64,000 nucleotides of DNA from Prochlorococcus sp. AG-402-G19 (GTDB lineage: Bacteria; Cyanobacteriota; Cyanobacteriia; PCC-6307; Cyanobiaceae), in NCBI GenBank assembly GCA_003279455.1, contig QCHU01000004.1, forward strand, positions 19,611 through 83,610. The letters are read 5' to 3'. Each line of letters opens with the position of its first letter. The first letter of the stretch is position 1. Both the position numbers and the translations under genes were made by a program. The notes beneath the pieces are model-generated. The model saw only the letters and a program-made list of their open reading frames with translations. It searched no databases and was not told the DNA's origin. This document shows, piece after piece, positions 32,661 through 43,201 of the stretch.

Positions 32661-33536
32661 TTAAAATCCACATTGTTTGACTTCTGTTTCTAACAAGATT
32701 CCATAAGAATTAAATACTTTTTTTTGAATGTATTTAATCAACTCTCTGACGTCACAAGAAGAAGCATTGTTTGCATTGATTATAAAATTTGAATGTATTT
32801 TGGAAATTTCAGCTCCACCAAAACGAAATCCTTTTAAACCAAGTTCATCAATTAATTTTGCAGCTTTTAAAGGTTCTGGATTTCGAAAAACACTTCCGCA
32901 TGTTTGTGATTTATAAGGTTGAGTTCGTAATCGATGGTTTAGGTTTTCATTAGTAACCTGTCGAATTTGTTCTGCGTGACCTGATACCAGCTTCAGTCGG
33001 GCAGATATGACAATCAAGTTCTCATTTTGAAGCAGACTGTGTCGATATCCAAAATTGAGATCCTTTCCTTTGATCATTTTGTATTCTCCTTTCAAAGATA
33101 GCGTTGTAATACTTTCGAGATAGTCGGATATGCAATGTTCTTGTGCTCCTGCATTCATAACTACTGCTCCACCAATTGTGCCTGGTATCCCTACAGCCCA
33201 CTCGAGTCCATGAAGTCCATTTGCAGCAGCTTTTCTGGCTAAGGTAGGAAGCATTTCACCACCAAGGACTTCGATAATTCCACTATTTTTATCAATTTGT
33301 ATACCTTTGAAATTACGCATACATATGCTTAAACCTTTAATTCCTTTGTCATTAATTAAAAGATTTGATCCGGCACCAAAAATATTGCAGGGAATGTTTT
33401 TCTTATTTATCCAATTAATTAGATATTTTATTTCTTCCATATTTTTCGGTTGAGCAATCCATTCTGCTGGCCCTCCTATTCGCCAAGTAGTAAAATTTGA
33501 TAATGAAATATTTTTTTCTAATTGAATGCAACTCAT
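32661..33536 (-). CDS. murB: UDP-N-acetylenolpyruvoylglucosamine reductase
   Basis: FAD enzyme that reduces the enolpyruvyl group to make UDP-MurNAc for peptidoglycan. 291 residues with NFTTWRIGGPAEW, the FAD-binding GAGSNLLI, AVGIPGTIGGAVVMNAGA, and the catalytic region QTCGSVFRNP (Ser) plus a C-terminal Glu. Three bases downstream of murC, same strand. Confidence 0.97.
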   Translation of the reverse strand: MSCIQLEKNISLSNFTTWRIGGPAEWIAQPKNMEEIKYLINWINKKNIPCNIFGAGSNLLINDKGIKGLSICMRNFKGIQIDKNSGIIEVLGGEMLPTLARKAAANGLHGLEWAVGIPGTIGGAVVMNAGAQEHCISDYLESITTLSLKGEYKMIKGKDLNFGYRHSLLQNENLIVISARLKLVSGHAEQIRQVTNENLNHRLRTQPYKSQTCGSVFRNPEPLKAAKLIDELGLKGFRFGGAEISKIHSNFIINANNASSCDVRELIKYIQKKVFNSYGILLETEVKQCGF

Positions 33537-33539
33537 TTA

Positions 33540-35024
33540 TTAAGCAGCCAAATTGTTTTTTATTGATTTATTATTGATTAATTCTATAAATAGATTTGAA
33601 CATATCATATTAATATCTCCTGCACCCATAATTAAAAGTAAATCTTTTTCCATTGTATTTTCTTTTATTAGTTTAATTAGATCTTGATTATTATCTGGAT
33701 TATATACTTCTAGATTAGGCTTTAATTTTCTTAACTCATTTCCAATAGTCTTATTATTTATTCCTTCGATTTCATCTTCTCCAGCAGAGTAGATAGGAGC
33801 TATAAATACTAAATCAGATTTACTTAGACTTCTTGCAAATTCTTTATGAAATTTTTTAGTTCTACTATATCTATGAGGTTGGAATATTGATATTAATCTT
33901 TTTGGTAGAATTTCGGAAAAATTATTTTTTGTATTTTGCATAGTAGAAGCAATTGAGATTGCAGCATCAATTTCACTGGGGTGATGAGCATAATCTTCGA
34001 CTATTATTCTTTTTTTCCATAAACCTCTATAATCAAATCTTCTTGAAGGAAGTTGTAAATATTCAATTCCTTTTTTTATATCTTTAAAATGAATTCCAGC
34101 TATTCTGCAAGCTGCTATTGCAGCTACTGTATTACTTAAATTGTGTATGCCAGGAATAGGCACACTTATGAGATCAATAAATTTTTCTTTTTCATAATAT
34201 TCTGCAATAATTTCACATCCATTAGATTCTTTTGGAATTAGAGCAAAATCTATATTATTAGTTTCTTGAATTGAAAACCATTCAGAAGCTTCTATATTAT
34301 TTTTGAGGTTTTGACAGTCATAATTTGCAATTAGGTTATCAGAATTTTTTGCAAATTTTTTCATTGTTCTTATTAAATCTTCTAGATCTTGATAATGATC
34401 AACATGTTCGAGTTCTACATTTGTAATAATTCCAATATTAGAATTAAATGTTACTAATGATCCATCTGATTCGTCTGCTTCTGCTATTAATGTTTCACTA
34501 TTACCAACGTTGTAATTTTTATTATACAGAGGAACAATACCACCAATTATAGCAGTAGGATCTTTATTTAAAATTGAAAAAATAGTTGTTATGTAAGTAC
34601 TTGTAGTTGTTTTACCGTGAGAACCTGAAATAACTATAGATTTTTTTTGATCGATTAAGAATTTTAGTATTTCTGAACGATGTTTTATTTGTAAATTACA
34701 CTCTTTAGCTTTTTTTAATTCGAGATTGTCAGGACGTATTGCAGAGCTGATTACAACTAAAATATTTTTATTTTTTTTTTCAAGAATTTTATCAATGTTT
34801 GATTCTGTTTGAGTGTTAAATATATTTACATGATCATTAGTTAATTCTTTTAAAATATGGCTATTTTTTATGTCAGATCCTGAAATGGAATATCCATTTT
34901 TAGCGAGAATCATTGCGAGGGCAGACATGCCAATGCCTCCAATCCCAATGAAGTGGATATGTGGAGGTAAGATTGGTAACTTCTTCAATTTCACTTTGGT
35001 GTCGAGTGAAAGATAACTCTTCAT
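33540..35024 (-). CDS. murC: UDP-N-acetylmuramate--L-alanine ligase
   Basis: Adds L-Ala to UDP-MurNAc. 494 residues with the N-terminal [11 protein letters not shown] nucleotide motif, [16 protein letters not shown] loop near residue 130, ELEHVDHY, and EDYAHHPSE in the C-terminal part. Directly precedes murB, the enzyme that makes its substrate. Confidence 0.97.
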   Translation of the reverse strand: MKSYLSLDTKVKLKKLPILPPHIHFIGIGGIGMSALAMILAKNGYSISGSDIKNSHILKELTNDHVNIFNTQTESNIDKILEKKNKNILVVISSAIRPDNLELKKAKECNLQIKHRSEILKFLIDQKKSIVISGSHGKTTTSTYITTIFSILNKDPTAIIGGIVPLYNKNYNVGNSETLIAEADESDGSLVTFNSNIGIITNVELEHVDHYQDLEDLIRTMKKFAKNSDNLIANYDCQNLKNNIEASEWFSIQETNNIDFALIPKESNGCEIIAEYYEKEKFIDLISVPIPGIHNLSNTVAAIAACRIAGIHFKDIKKGIEYLQLPSRRFDYRGLWKKRIIVEDYAHHPSEIDAAISIASTMQNTKNNFSEILPKRLISIFQPHRYSRTKKFHKEFARSLSKSDLVFIAPIYSAGEDEIEGINNKTIGNELRKLKPNLEVYNPDNNQDLIKLIKENTMEKDLLLIMGAGDINMICSNLFIELINNKSIKNNLAA

Positions 35025-35163
35025 CTTTCAAAAGGCACATTTTTTAAAGAATTAGAGTGATTTTGTACTTTTTTATTTGCTGAAGGCATCATATTTTTTT
35101 CAAAATGCTCATCGTTCTGTATGATCAGCGGCCAGTAGCTTATGCGGTTTAACCGTTTTTGAA

Positions 35164-36186
35164 ATGACTTTGCGTGTTGCGATTAATGGATTCGGAAGAA
35201 TTGGACGCAATTTTATGCGTTGTTGGCTTAGTAGGGGTGCTAATACAAATATTGAGGTAGTCGGTATCAACGTTACCTCTGACCCAAAGACCTGTGCTCA
35301 CCTACTTAAATACGACTCTATTCTCGGTGCAATAAATGATGCTGAAATTTCACATACCGACGATACATTTGAAATTAATGGCAAAACTATTAAATGTTAT
35401 TCGGATAGAAACCCGTTAAATCTTCCATGGAAAGATTGGGGTATTGATCTAGTTATTGAGTCAACAGGTGTATTTAATACAGATGTTGGAGCCAGTAAGC
35501 ACTTACAGGTAGGAGCTAAGAAAGTCATTCTTACTGCTCCTGGAAAAGGTGACGGTGTGGGAACATATGTGGTTGGTGTTAATGCTGATCAATATTCTCA
35601 TGGAGATTTTGATATTCTCAGCAATGCAAGTTGCACTACCAACTGTCTAGCGCCAATAGTGAAAGTTTTAGATCAAAAGTTAGGCATAAATAAAGGTTTA
35701 ATGACCACAATTCACAGCTATACCGGAGATCAAAGAATATTGGATAATGCTCATCGTGACTTGCGTAGAGCAAGAGCTGCCGCAATGAATTTGGTTCCTA
35801 CTTCAACAGGTGCAGCAAAAGCTGTAGCTCTTGTTTACCCAGAAATGAAAGGGAAGCTTACAGGTATTGCTATGCGTGTACCAACTCCAAATGTTTCTGC
35901 CGTTGATTTAGTTTTTGAATCAAGTCGTAAAACCAGTGCTGAAGAAGTAAATACATTGTTGAAAACTGCTTCGGAGGGTGAAATGAAAGGAATAATTAAA
36001 TATGGAGATTTGCCTCTGGTTTCCTCTGATTATGCTGGAACTAATGAATCAACTATTGTTGATGAAGCATTAACAATGTGTATTGATGACAATATGGTCA
36101 AAGTTTTAGCTTGGTATGACAACGAGTGGGGTTACAGCCAGAGGGTTGTTGATTTAGCTGAAATTGTTGCTCAAAAATGGCAATAA
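35164..36186 (+). CDS. gap2: Glyceraldehyde-3-phosphate dehydrogenase (Gap2 type)
   Basis: 340 residues: Rossmann start [13 protein letters not shown] and active-site [12 protein letters not shown] with the catalytic Cys near residue 154. The length and sequence resemble the Gap2/plastid GapA-B type that serves the Calvin cycle with NADP(H); cofactor choice is inferred. Convergent with thiL. Confidence 0.96.
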   Translation: MTLRVAINGFGRIGRNFMRCWLSRGANTNIEVVGINVTSDPKTCAHLLKYDSILGAINDAEISHTDDTFEINGKTIKCYSDRNPLNLPWKDWGIDLVIESTGVFNTDVGASKHLQVGAKKVILTAPGKGDGVGTYVVGVNADQYSHGDFDILSNASCTTNCLAPIVKVLDQKLGINKGLMTTIHSYTGDQRILDNAHRDLRRARAAAMNLVPTSTGAAKAVALVYPEMKGKLTGIAMRVPTPNVSAVDLVFESSRKTSAEEVNTLLKTASEGEMKGIIKYGDLPLVSSDYAGTNESTIVDEALTMCIDDNMVKVLAWYDNEWGYSQRVVDLAEIVAQKWQ

Positions 36187-36202
36187 AATTTATTTTCGAT
36201 AT

Positions 36203-37186
36203 TTAAAAGTGTTGAAATAGGCTTGCTTGGTCAATATTAATTTCTTCTAGGTTGTCCCAGAAAATTTTGGGTTTACCCTTTCGAGTAAATCCTATTATTC
36301 TGGCACTTTTTAATTGTTTTGATAACTTTTCAGCCCATTTTTTAGGCAAACTGAGTATCAATTCATAATCTTCGCCTCCATATAGAACCCAGTCATTCCA
36401 ATTTGGATTTTTTGGCCAGTGAGGGTCTTTTAATAAAGAAGATTTTGACAAAACTGCTTGACAATTACTGCTTTGGCAGATCCCTCTAATTGATTCAATG
36501 AGTCCATCGCTACTATCAGTTCCTGCCGCTCTCCAGCTCGTTAGAATAGGTTTACAACTAATTAACGCTTTAAGCTCTTTCAAGGCGGGATAGGGCCGTT
36601 TGTGAGCCTGTATAGCTCTATTGATTAGCTCAGGACTTATTTTGTCTGTACTGGGTAATTCTTCTGATCTTAAGAGAGCTAAACCTAAGCGACTTAATCC
36701 ATGATATCCAGTGCTAACGATGTAATCCCCTGGTAAAGCATTTCCTCTATGAAGTCTGGCTTTGTTCATTTCTCCAACTGCCGTAATAGAGATCATTTTT
36801 GTTTCTCCCGAAGTGCAATCTCCACCAATTATTTCTCCACCAAATTCCTGAATTGCTACCAACATCCCTTCGTATAGTTCTTCTACCCATTTCCAATCTG
36901 TGCTTGGTGGTAAAACAAGTCCAACACTGAAGGAGATTATTTTTACTGAACCGCTGCAAATCAGATCCGAAACATTTGTTGCAATACATTTCCAGCCAAT
37001 ATCTTTAGCATCCGAAATACTTTCACAAAAATGAATTTTCTCTACAAGTAAATCGGTATTTATAAGTAAATTTTTTTTTCTTGTTTTTATTTCAGCAACA
37101 TCATCATCTATTTGTTTGTCACGCATAAACTTTTTTATGCGATTGAGTAGCTCTATTTCTCCAATATCTTTTATCGTAGTTGTCAC
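36203..37186 (-). CDS. thiL: Thiamine-monophosphate kinase
   Basis: Phosphorylates thiamine monophosphate to the active diphosphate. 327 residues of the PurM/ThiL fold with LLINTDLLVEKIHF, CIATNVSDLICSG, IIGGDCTSGE and GTDSSDGLIESI, then the late GGEDYELIL. Ten bases downstream of the cyclophilin gene on the same strand. Confidence 0.94.
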   Translation of the reverse strand: MTTTIKDIGEIELLNRIKKFMRDKQIDDDVAEIKTRKKNLLINTDLLVEKIHFCESISDAKDIGWKCIATNVSDLICSGSVKIISFSVGLVLPPSTDWKWVEELYEGMLVAIQEFGGEIIGGDCTSGETKMISITAVGEMNKARLHRGNALPGDYIVSTGYHGLSRLGLALLRSEELPSTDKISPELINRAIQAHKRPYPALKELKALISCKPILTSWRAAGTDSSDGLIESIRGICQSSNCQAVLSKSSLLKDPHWPKNPNWNDWVLYGGEDYELILSLPKKWAEKLSKQLKSARIIGFTRKGKPKIFWDNLEEINIDQASLFQHF

Positions 37187-37196
37187 TTTTTTATAT

Positions 37197-38273
37197 TTAA
37201 GCGTTAAGTTTTAGATTTTCTGAGCCATTTAATACTTTGATTTCAATAATTTTATCATCTACTCCTAATTTATTTAATATTTCAGAACCTTCTATTACAT
37301 AACCAAAGGCTGCGTTCCTTCCATCTATAAGGTTACGCCCAGCGGGATTTAATTCGGCTTCATATAAGAAGAAGAAAAATTGTGATGAACCATCATTTAA
37401 ATCATATTCAGAATGAGCCCAGCCAAGAGTTCCTAAGGTTGCAAATGGAAGAGTAGGTGTTTCTGTATAGAGGCCAACATCTTCAAAAGTTTCTCCATAA
37501 AGTGTATCGTCAAAATTAGGTGTTCTTATTTCTAATGGAACTTTTCTCAACTCATTATTATCAGGGTTTATATATCCAATAGCTTCTCCTTTAGGATCAC
37601 CAGTTTGAAGAATAAAAAATTCTTCAGCTCTATTAATTGGTAAACCATCGTAAAAACCTTTCAATGAAAGATCTATAAATGCACCAGCTGTGAGCGGAGC
37701 ATTATATCCATCAATAATTGCGGTCATATTTCCTTTTGATGTTTTTATTTCTACATTTGCTCTACCTAAAAGTCTTGGTAGATTGTCATATTCCATAGGT
37801 ATTTTATATGGAAATTCATCAGTGATTAAAAGAGATTCAATATCATCAATTGTTTTTAGACCTTGACGTCGGACATTAAGAAATGAGACTTTATTTTTTT
37901 CGTTTGTTATTTCTCCTAAGTCATCAAGCTCTTCTTTCAATTTAGAGAGCAGATTACCTGCTTTTTCTCTATTTTCCTCTGGTATTGATTCAAGAATTTG
38001 ATTTTTTCTATTACTTACCAAGAATTGACTTCTTGAGGTGGCTTTGCTGATAGCTGACCATCTACTTCCTCGAAGATCGTCGCTGGTATCCTCTAGTTTG
38101 TTTTGTAATTCACGTAATTCTTTTTGGTCAATCGGTAAAGAATTTCTTAATATGGCATATGGATCTTTGAGTCGGTTACCATTTGGAAGGCTTGCAACAG
38201 CAGGGTCAATCCATGGTGAGCTCAAAGAAAATATGATTGTTACCAGGGCAAGAATGCAAATCTTTTTTGCCAT
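37197..38273 (-). CDS. Exported cyclophilin-type peptidyl-prolyl isomerase
   Basis: 358 residues. Signal peptide at 1-28 (ILALVTIIFSLSSPW...AVA), a helical N-terminal domain (30-160), then a cyclophilin-like domain from about 170 (VEIKTSKGNMTAIIDGYNAPLTAGAFIDLSLKGFYDGL) to the C-terminus with SQFFFFLYEAELNP. This layout resembles thylakoid-lumen TLP40-type cyclophilins. Catalytic activity is not certain because the domain is divergent. Same strand and 10 bases before thiL. Confidence 0.88.
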   Translation of the reverse strand: MAKKICILALVTIIFSLSSPWIDPAVASLPNGNRLKDPYAILRNSLPIDQKELRELQNKLEDTSDDLRGSRWSAISKATSRSQFLVSNRKNQILESIPEENREKAGNLLSKLKEELDDLGEITNEKNKVSFLNVRRQGLKTIDDIESLLITDEFPYKIPMEYDNLPRLLGRANVEIKTSKGNMTAIIDGYNAPLTAGAFIDLSLKGFYDGLPINRAEEFFILQTGDPKGEAIGYINPDNNELRKVPLEIRTPNFDDTLYGETFEDVGLYTETPTLPFATLGTLGWAHSEYDLNDGSSQFFFFLYEAELNPAGRNLIDGRNAAFGYVIEGSEILNKLGVDDKIIEIKVLNGSENLKLNA

Positions 38274-38336
38274 GTTAATTCTATGTTTTGCATGACTTTG
38301 GCACAGACTTATGATCGATAGGTATATTTTGTGTGA

Positions 38337-38900
38337 ATGATTTCAAGTAACGACTTTCGCACTGGCACTACGATCGAGTTAGACGGTGCAGTTTGGCGTG
38401 TAATTGAATTCCTACATGTCAAGCCTGGTAAGGGTTCTGCGTTTGTCAGGACTAAATTAAAAGCTGTTGTAAGCGGAAGTGTTGTCGAAAAGACTTTTAG
38501 AGCTGGTGAAATGGTCCCACAAGCTCTTCTGGAAAAATCAAAATTACAACACACATATATGGACGGAGATGATTTTGTATTTATGGATATGACTTCTTAT
38601 GAAGAAACACGTCTAACAGCTAAACAAATTGGTGAAAGTAGGAAATATCTAAAGGAGGGGATGGAGGTTAATGTAGTGTCTTGGAATGAAAAACCTCTTG
38701 AAGTTGAATTGCCCAACTCAGTTGTTTTAGAAATAAAAGAAACTGATCCTGGGGTAAAAGGTGACACTGCATCGGGAGGTACAAAGCCTGCAATCTTGGA
38801 AACAGGAGCCCAAGTTATGGTCCCATTATTTATTTCAATTGGTGAGAAAATTCGAGTAGATACTCGAAATGACAGTTATCTAGGCCGAGAAACACAATGA
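38337..38900 (+). CDS. efp: Elongation factor P
   Basis: Rescues ribosomes stalled at polyproline. 187 residues with [17 protein letters not shown], the tip loop [12 protein letters not shown], and the C-terminal signature [14 protein letters not shown]. The stop overlaps the ATG of accB by four bases, the usual efp-accB pair. Confidence 0.98.
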   Translation: MISSNDFRTGTTIELDGAVWRVIEFLHVKPGKGSAFVRTKLKAVVSGSVVEKTFRAGEMVPQALLEKSKLQHTYMDGDDFVFMDMTSYEETRLTAKQIGESRKYLKEGMEVNVVSWNEKPLEVELPNSVVLEIKETDPGVKGDTASGGTKPAILETGAQVMVPLFISIGEKIRVDTRNDSYLGRETQ

Positions 38901-39394
38901 CAATGAATCTTGATCACGAAGAGCTACATCGCTTATTAGCAACTTTAGCTGAGAGCGATATTCAAGAGTTTCGACTTGAGGGACAAGACTTTTACTTGGA
39001 AGTTAAACGTAATTTAGGAACTTCCTCGGATTCAATTATTTCTCAAAAGAAACAGATATTAGAAGAGAGTGATTCAGCACCACCTCAACGTAAAATTGAA
39101 GCTTCTGCAGTTCCAAGCACTCCTCCTCCTTCAGTCCCTGGCTCCCGCTCTGATTTGGTTGAAGTGACTGCTCCTATGGTTGGAACCTTTTATCGCGCAC
39201 CAGGGCCAGAAGAACCCCCTTTTGTGGAAATAGGATCAAGAATTAGTGTTGGACAAGCTGTTTGTATTCTTGAGGCGATGAAATTAATGAACGAATTAGA
39301 GTCAGAGGTGAGTGGTGAAGTTATTGAAATTCTTGTTGAAAATGGAACACCAGTTGAGTTTGGACAAGTTTTAATGAGATTAAAACCTGTTTAA
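38897..39394 (+). CDS. accB: Biotin carboxyl carrier protein of acetyl-CoA carboxylase
   Basis: Carries carboxybiotin for malonyl-CoA synthesis. 165 residues: N-terminal helical part, a Pro/Ser-rich linker (65-85), and the biotinyl domain [20 protein letters not shown] with the modified Lys in EAMKLMNE. Translationally coupled to efp. Confidence 0.98.
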   Translation: MTMNLDHEELHRLLATLAESDIQEFRLEGQDFYLEVKRNLGTSSDSIISQKKQILEESDSAPPQRKIEASAVPSTPPPSVPGSRSDLVEVTAPMVGTFYRAPGPEEPPFVEIGSRISVGQAVCILEAMKLMNELESEVSGEVIEILVENGTPVEFGQVLMRLKPV

Positions 39395-39403
39395 AAGTTC
39401 TGC

Positions 39404-40429
39404 TTATCTAGAAAGAAGCCAGGCATTATTAATTGCAGCAACCATACTTGTTTCTCTTGCCTTGAACTTACCTGCAATATCAAGAGCAGTTCCATGATCT
39501 GGAGATGTTCTTACAAAAGGTAGTCCAAGAGTTGTATTAACAGCTTCATCAAAGGCAATCAGCTTTACTGGTATTAGACCTTGATCGTGATACAAAGCTA
39601 GAATTCCATCAGGTGCATTATTTTCATTTGAGGGGCGATTCCATGCATCTGCTGATGAAATCCAGCAGCTATCTGGAGGTATAGGTCCAATAATTTTGAT
39701 ACCTGGATTGTCTATTTGCCATTCATTCAAAGTGGGAATAATTAAGTTTTGTTCTTCTATTCCAATTTTTCCTTCTTCTCCTGCGTGAGGATTTAAGCCT
39801 GCTACATGTATTAATGGTTTTTTTGTGAATTGACGACAAAAATTCAACAAATCGTCTAATTTATATTTAATTAACTCTTTGGTTAAATTATTATTTATTT
39901 TATTAAGAGAAATATGTGTTGTAGCTAATAAAGTATTAAACCTCCAACCATTTTTCGGTGATATTGCTGTAAAAAGCATAGATGTTTTTTTATTAGTTAA
40001 TTTACCTAATAACTCAGTTTGTCCTGCAAATTTATGCCCCGCTTTATGCCATGCGATTTTTGAGATAGGTGCTGTTATTAGAGCTTCAGCTTTACCTTCT
40101 AAAAGGAGATTTGTCGCATTTATAAGCCATTTAAAGCTCGCTGAGCCAGTGTTCTCGTTTACTATTCCAGGAATAATTTCTTTTTCTAAAGGAATATCAA
40201 TAATATCAAGTTCCTTAGGGTCAGGAATATTATATATTCCATGATTGATTAACTTTATATATGTTTGATAAATATTTTTTTTACATCCTACTAGTAAAGG
40301 ATGTATATTTTCATGTAAGCACTTAGAGCCAAGCGCTTTTAGTGTTATTTCAGTTCCTATTCCTGCGGGATCACCCAACGAAATAATAAGAGTATTTTTC
40401 TTTGATTCTGGTGTTTGATTTCTTGTCAT
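39404..40429 (-). CDS. pdxA: 4-hydroxythreonine-4-phosphate dehydrogenase
   Basis: NAD-dependent step of pyridoxal phosphate synthesis. 341 residues with ISLGDPAGIGTEITLKAL at the start, ITAPISKIAWHKAGHKFAGQTELL carrying metal-site His, HVAGLNPHAGEEGKIG, and YHDQGLIPVK with a further metal ligand. Convergent with accB (nine bases). Confidence 0.96.
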   Translation of the reverse strand: MTRNQTPESKKNTLIISLGDPAGIGTEITLKALGSKCLHENIHPLLVGCKKNIYQTYIKLINHGIYNIPDPKELDIIDIPLEKEIIPGIVNENTGSASFKWLINATNLLLEGKAEALITAPISKIAWHKAGHKFAGQTELLGKLTNKKTSMLFTAISPKNGWRFNTLLATTHISLNKINNNLTKELIKYKLDDLLNFCRQFTKKPLIHVAGLNPHAGEEGKIGIEEQNLIIPTLNEWQIDNPGIKIIGPIPPDSCWISSADAWNRPSNENNAPDGILALYHDQGLIPVKLIAFDEAVNTTLGLPFVRTSPDHGTALDIAGKFKARETSMVAAINNAWLLSR

Positions 40430-40603
40430 GTTTCGATGTGATTTTAATTTTTTACCTAAACTAAATGATTGAGTAATGTAAGGCTTGTGATGAATCTGAG
40501 TATTTTTTTGATGTTGGATCTACTTTATTAGACTCTAGTGATACATCAAAGTTAAGTGTTTTATGAAAAGAATAGAAATTAAAGATCATTTATAGTCTAA
40601 AAA

Positions 40604-41503
40604 CTATTTATTCATTTTTAATCTAGAGAAACAATTTTTTAGACCAGATTTAAAATCTGGATAAATTAGAGAATATCCAAGCTTTTTACACAAAAGCTTG
40701 TTATCAACTTTTCGATTTTCTTGCCAAAAAGATAGTGCCATTGGACTCATCTCTTTTTTTGCAATTTCAAAAGGAATTGCTAAGGGAACAGATTTTTTGG
40801 CTATTTTTGCTGCGAAATTAATTACTTCAAGATTATTGGTTGGCAAGTTATCGGCTATATTTATCACTAGTGGATTCTTCCCTTGAGAATAGAGATTGAT
40901 TAAAAATAATACAGATCCAGCAATATCATCGACATGAATTCTTGAAAAAACTTGACCGGGTTTATCTATCATTTTTGTTGTTCCTTTAAATAGATTTTCA
41001 AATGCAGATCTTCCAGGTCCATAAATACCTGGCAATCTAAGGATTTGAATAGGAAGCTTAGTTTTTATCCATTGTTTTTCACAGGCAAATCTACGAATAC
41101 TTCTTTCTTGTTGAGGATTAGGAGAGGTATTTTCATCTACCCATCCTCCTTTAGAATCCCCATAAACGCCAGTAGTCGATAAATAGCCAACCCATTTTAA
41201 ATTTTTTGAATTTAATAATTGAGTTTTAACTTTAAGTAGTACTGGATCTTCTCCATTCAATAAAGGAGGTATGCAACTTAATACATGTGTTGCTCCTTCG
41301 AGAATTTCATTTGATAATTGTTTTTCTGTGTTGAATATAAAATCAGCTCCTTCGCTTTCTTCACTTCTTCTGCTGCACAAAACCTTTACCCCTAAACCTC
41401 TTGCTAAATTTGCAATTCTCTGCCCACTAAATCCACCTCCAAAAATGATGAATTTTGATTTAGGTGGTAAAGGATCAAATCGCTTGACAATATCCAGATT
41501 CAT
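40604..41503 (-). CDS. NAD(P)-dependent epimerase/dehydratase-like protein
   Basis: 299 residues of the extended SDR type. Rossmann motif FGGGFSGQRIA near residue 22, then STTGVYGDSKGGWV with the catalytic-type Tyr and LRLPGIYGPGRSAFE. It resembles the YeeZ-like branch of unknown substrate. The 174 bases between it and pdxA show nothing I can name. Confidence 0.82.
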   Translation of the reverse strand: MNLDIVKRFDPLPPKSKFIIFGGGFSGQRIANLARGLGVKVLCSRRSEESEGADFIFNTEKQLSNEILEGATHVLSCIPPLLNGEDPVLLKVKTQLLNSKNLKWVGYLSTTGVYGDSKGGWVDENTSPNPQQERSIRRFACEKQWIKTKLPIQILRLPGIYGPGRSAFENLFKGTTKMIDKPGQVFSRIHVDDIAGSVLFLINLYSQGKNPLVINIADNLPTNNLEVINFAAKIAKKSVPLAIPFEIAKKEMSPMALSFWQENRKVDNKLLCKKLGYSLIYPDFKSGLKNCFSRLKMNK

Positions 41504-41534
41504 TAGTACAAATGTATTATGTTGTTATTGAGCA

Positions 41535-41759
41535 ATGATTGCTTCTTCTTTTAAGCCTAGTCTGAATCCCATCAATGGTCCTAGCAAATTAAGGAACCAT
41601 GAAAGATTATCTGGACAGAATCAAAACCAAAGCTTGATAAAACCTTTGCTTGCTTCAATTTGCTTTCTTCTTTGTATAGCTTTTGTTCCTCAAAAGTCTT
41701 CTAATTTAGTTTCTATATGTGAAAAATATAATTCTTCTGTAGCTTGTCAAGTTTGGTAG
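41535..41759 (+). CDS. Small hypothetical protein with one hydrophobic segment
   Basis: 74 residues with a single hydrophobic stretch at about 36-52 (PLLASICFLLCIAFVPQ), preceded by a polar N-terminus, and ending with two Cys (VSICEKYNSSVACQVW). Its ATG lies only 31 bases from the divergent epimerase start. Resembles small conserved picocyanobacterial membrane or exported proteins; no function can be named. Confidence 0.6.
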   Translation: MIASSFKPSLNPINGPSKLRNHERLSGQNQNQSLIKPLLASICFLLCIAFVPQKSSNLVSICEKYNSSVACQVW

Positions 41760-41763
41760 AACC

Positions 41764-42174
41764 CTAGGCTAGTTTCCAAGAATAATCTTCATTTAAAATT
41801 GATCTTGATTTATCAATGTTTTCATTCAGTTTAGGTTCAGCCCATTGTAAAAGTCTCATAGCCAGACGTATATCACCCTCTGTCCATGCTCTGATAGCCA
41901 TTGAACGCCTTGGGTCGTAAAAACGTTGTTTTCTATACCATTCAAAAGCATTATTGTCTGTTTTGCTCCCGTTACAAGATAAGCAGGCTGGTACGCAATT
42001 TTCGGTGATACTTAACCCACCTTTGCTTTGCGGTAAGACATGATCTATTGATTCTGAATTTTTTCCACAATATATACAACGGTTACCAGTGAATTCATGC
42101 AATGATTTGCGCCATCTTCTATCACTTAGTTTTGGGCAGAGATCTTCTAAGAAAACCGCATCCCTGTTGTGCAT
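41764..42174 (-). CDS. HNH endonuclease domain protein (chromosomal, cyanobacterial type)
   Basis: 136 residues with zinc-Cys pairs CIYCG and CLSCN and the HNH core ESIDHVLPQSKGGLSITENCVPACLSCNGSKTDN. This short HNH type with the FEWYRKQRFYDPRRSMAIRAW tail is widespread in cyanobacterial core genomes, so a housekeeping role is more likely than defence. Four bases separate it from the convergent small ORF. Confidence 0.85.
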   Translation of the reverse strand: MHNRDAVFLEDLCPKLSDRRWRKSLHEFTGNRCIYCGKNSESIDHVLPQSKGGLSITENCVPACLSCNGSKTDNNAFEWYRKQRFYDPRRSMAIRAWTEGDIRLAMRLLQWAEPKLNENIDKSRSILNEDYSWKLA

Positions 42175-42321
42175 ACGAATTTATTAATTAGTTTAATTTT
42201 GCCTTGATAGAGCAATAAGTCAATGTATCGAAAATAACGTTTTTTGATTTTATAAGATTTATTTTTTAATTGCGAATGATTGATTCCTTGTTTTTTTGTC
42301 TTAGTACAAAAAATAAACTAA

Positions 42322-42744
42322 TCAATAATTATATCGATCAATATATTTTCCTTTAGGAGTTTTTTCCGTGCTGTTGATTGATGTAGTTGCTCCTTTTTCT
42401 AATTTTTTATCATTATTAACTCCCATTGAGCTCGATTCTCCTGTATAAAGATCGCCTAAATAATTAATACAATCTTCGTATTTTACAGGATTTTGAACTA
42501 CTTGCTCAACAATCAATGAGGCAGCTTGTTTGGGTGAGGTCTTGAATAAACCTTGTTTTTTGCTTTTTATAAATTGATATGCTGCTTCCCAGCTTGGTTC
42601 ATGTGTATTGCCCCCATTCCTCATAAAGCAATATATGTCTGCTCCGTTTGTTACTGCTCCATTAACTTTCAACCCTAAAGTAGTACTGCATACTAAACAA
42701 ATTATTGAAATTGGTAAGAAGTTTCGCTTTATCTCAATTGGCAT
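42322..42744 (-). CDS. Conserved secreted hypothetical protein
   Basis: 140 residues with a signal peptide (about 1-30, ISIICLVCSTTLGLKVNGA). A conserved core follows: GADIYCFMRNGGNTHEPSWEAAYQFIKSKKQGLFKTSPKQAASLIVEQVV with two Cys that could form a disulfide (IYCFMR and EDCINYL). This matches a family seen across cyanobacteria without known role. The C-terminus is polar and low complexity. Confidence 0.75.
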   Translation of the reverse strand: MPIEIKRNFLPISIICLVCSTTLGLKVNGAVTNGADIYCFMRNGGNTHEPSWEAAYQFIKSKKQGLFKTSPKQAASLIVEQVVQNPVKYEDCINYLGDLYTGESSSMGVNNDKKLEKGATTSINSTEKTPKGKYIDRYNY

Positions 42745-42931
42745 GATTTTAAGAAAATTATCAATCTTAAATTATCTATTTTTCTTTCCTCTGTCTAGCT
42801 TTATTTCGTAATTCTATTTCCGCTTTATTCATTAATCTTATTTTTTTTTAATTGATTAAAAATTTTATTTAAAATTCCTTAAATTAAATATTAAGTTGTT
42901 GACATCACTTGTTTTTTAAATGTGACTATGA

Positions 42932-42988
42932 TGACTATCTTTTGATATAGTCAGATTGCTAAATTTTTTGTGCAAAAAATTTAGCAAT
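42932..42988. ncRNA. Pair of perfect hairpins, possible small RNA
   Basis: Stem 1 is TGACTAT (42,932-42,938) with ATAGTCA (42,947-42,953). Stem 2 is a perfect 15-bp stem, 42,955-42,969 with 42,974-42,988, closed by GTGC. Neither strand has a T-tract after stem 2, so it is not a standard terminator. Transcription is not shown. Confidence 0.4.
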
Positions 42989-43013
42989 GAATTAATTATT
43001 AGTCAAGAAATAA

Positions 43014-43178
43014 GCATTTTTAAAAGAAGCTGTTTATTTTGTAAAGAATTCATCATTTCATTCTGATGAAGGCGATTTGCAATTATTTGTTGGTTTGATT
43101 TTGAAAGCACTTGAGCAAGAGGGAAGGGTTATTAGTTGTGCTAAATCAGTTTTTCTTCTTATTAATAAAACTAGATAG
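43014..43178 (+). pseudogene. Open reading frame remnant without start codon
   Basis: A frame of 54 codons ending in TAG at 43,176-43,178 reads like protein (SDEGDLQLFVGLILKALEQ) but has an in-frame TAA directly upstream and no ATG/GTG start. A TTG at GDL-Q could start a shorter peptide of about 33 residues. Probably the 3' piece of a decayed gene. Confidence 0.3.
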
Positions 43179-43201
43179 TTATTTTATAGATTATTTAAAT
43201 A

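Larger units (their letters stand above)
42745..43201. other. Non-coding gap with two strong hairpins and a gene remnant
   Basis: 457 AT-rich bases between two minus-strand genes. Contents: two adjacent perfect hairpins at 42,932-42,988 and a frame-open remnant at 43,014-43,178. Nothing else is recognisable. Confidence 0.6.

Noticed and set aside
41764..42174. Chromosomal HNH gene as part of a defence system
   Set aside because: This short HNH type is common in cyanobacterial core genomes and has no defence neighbours here.
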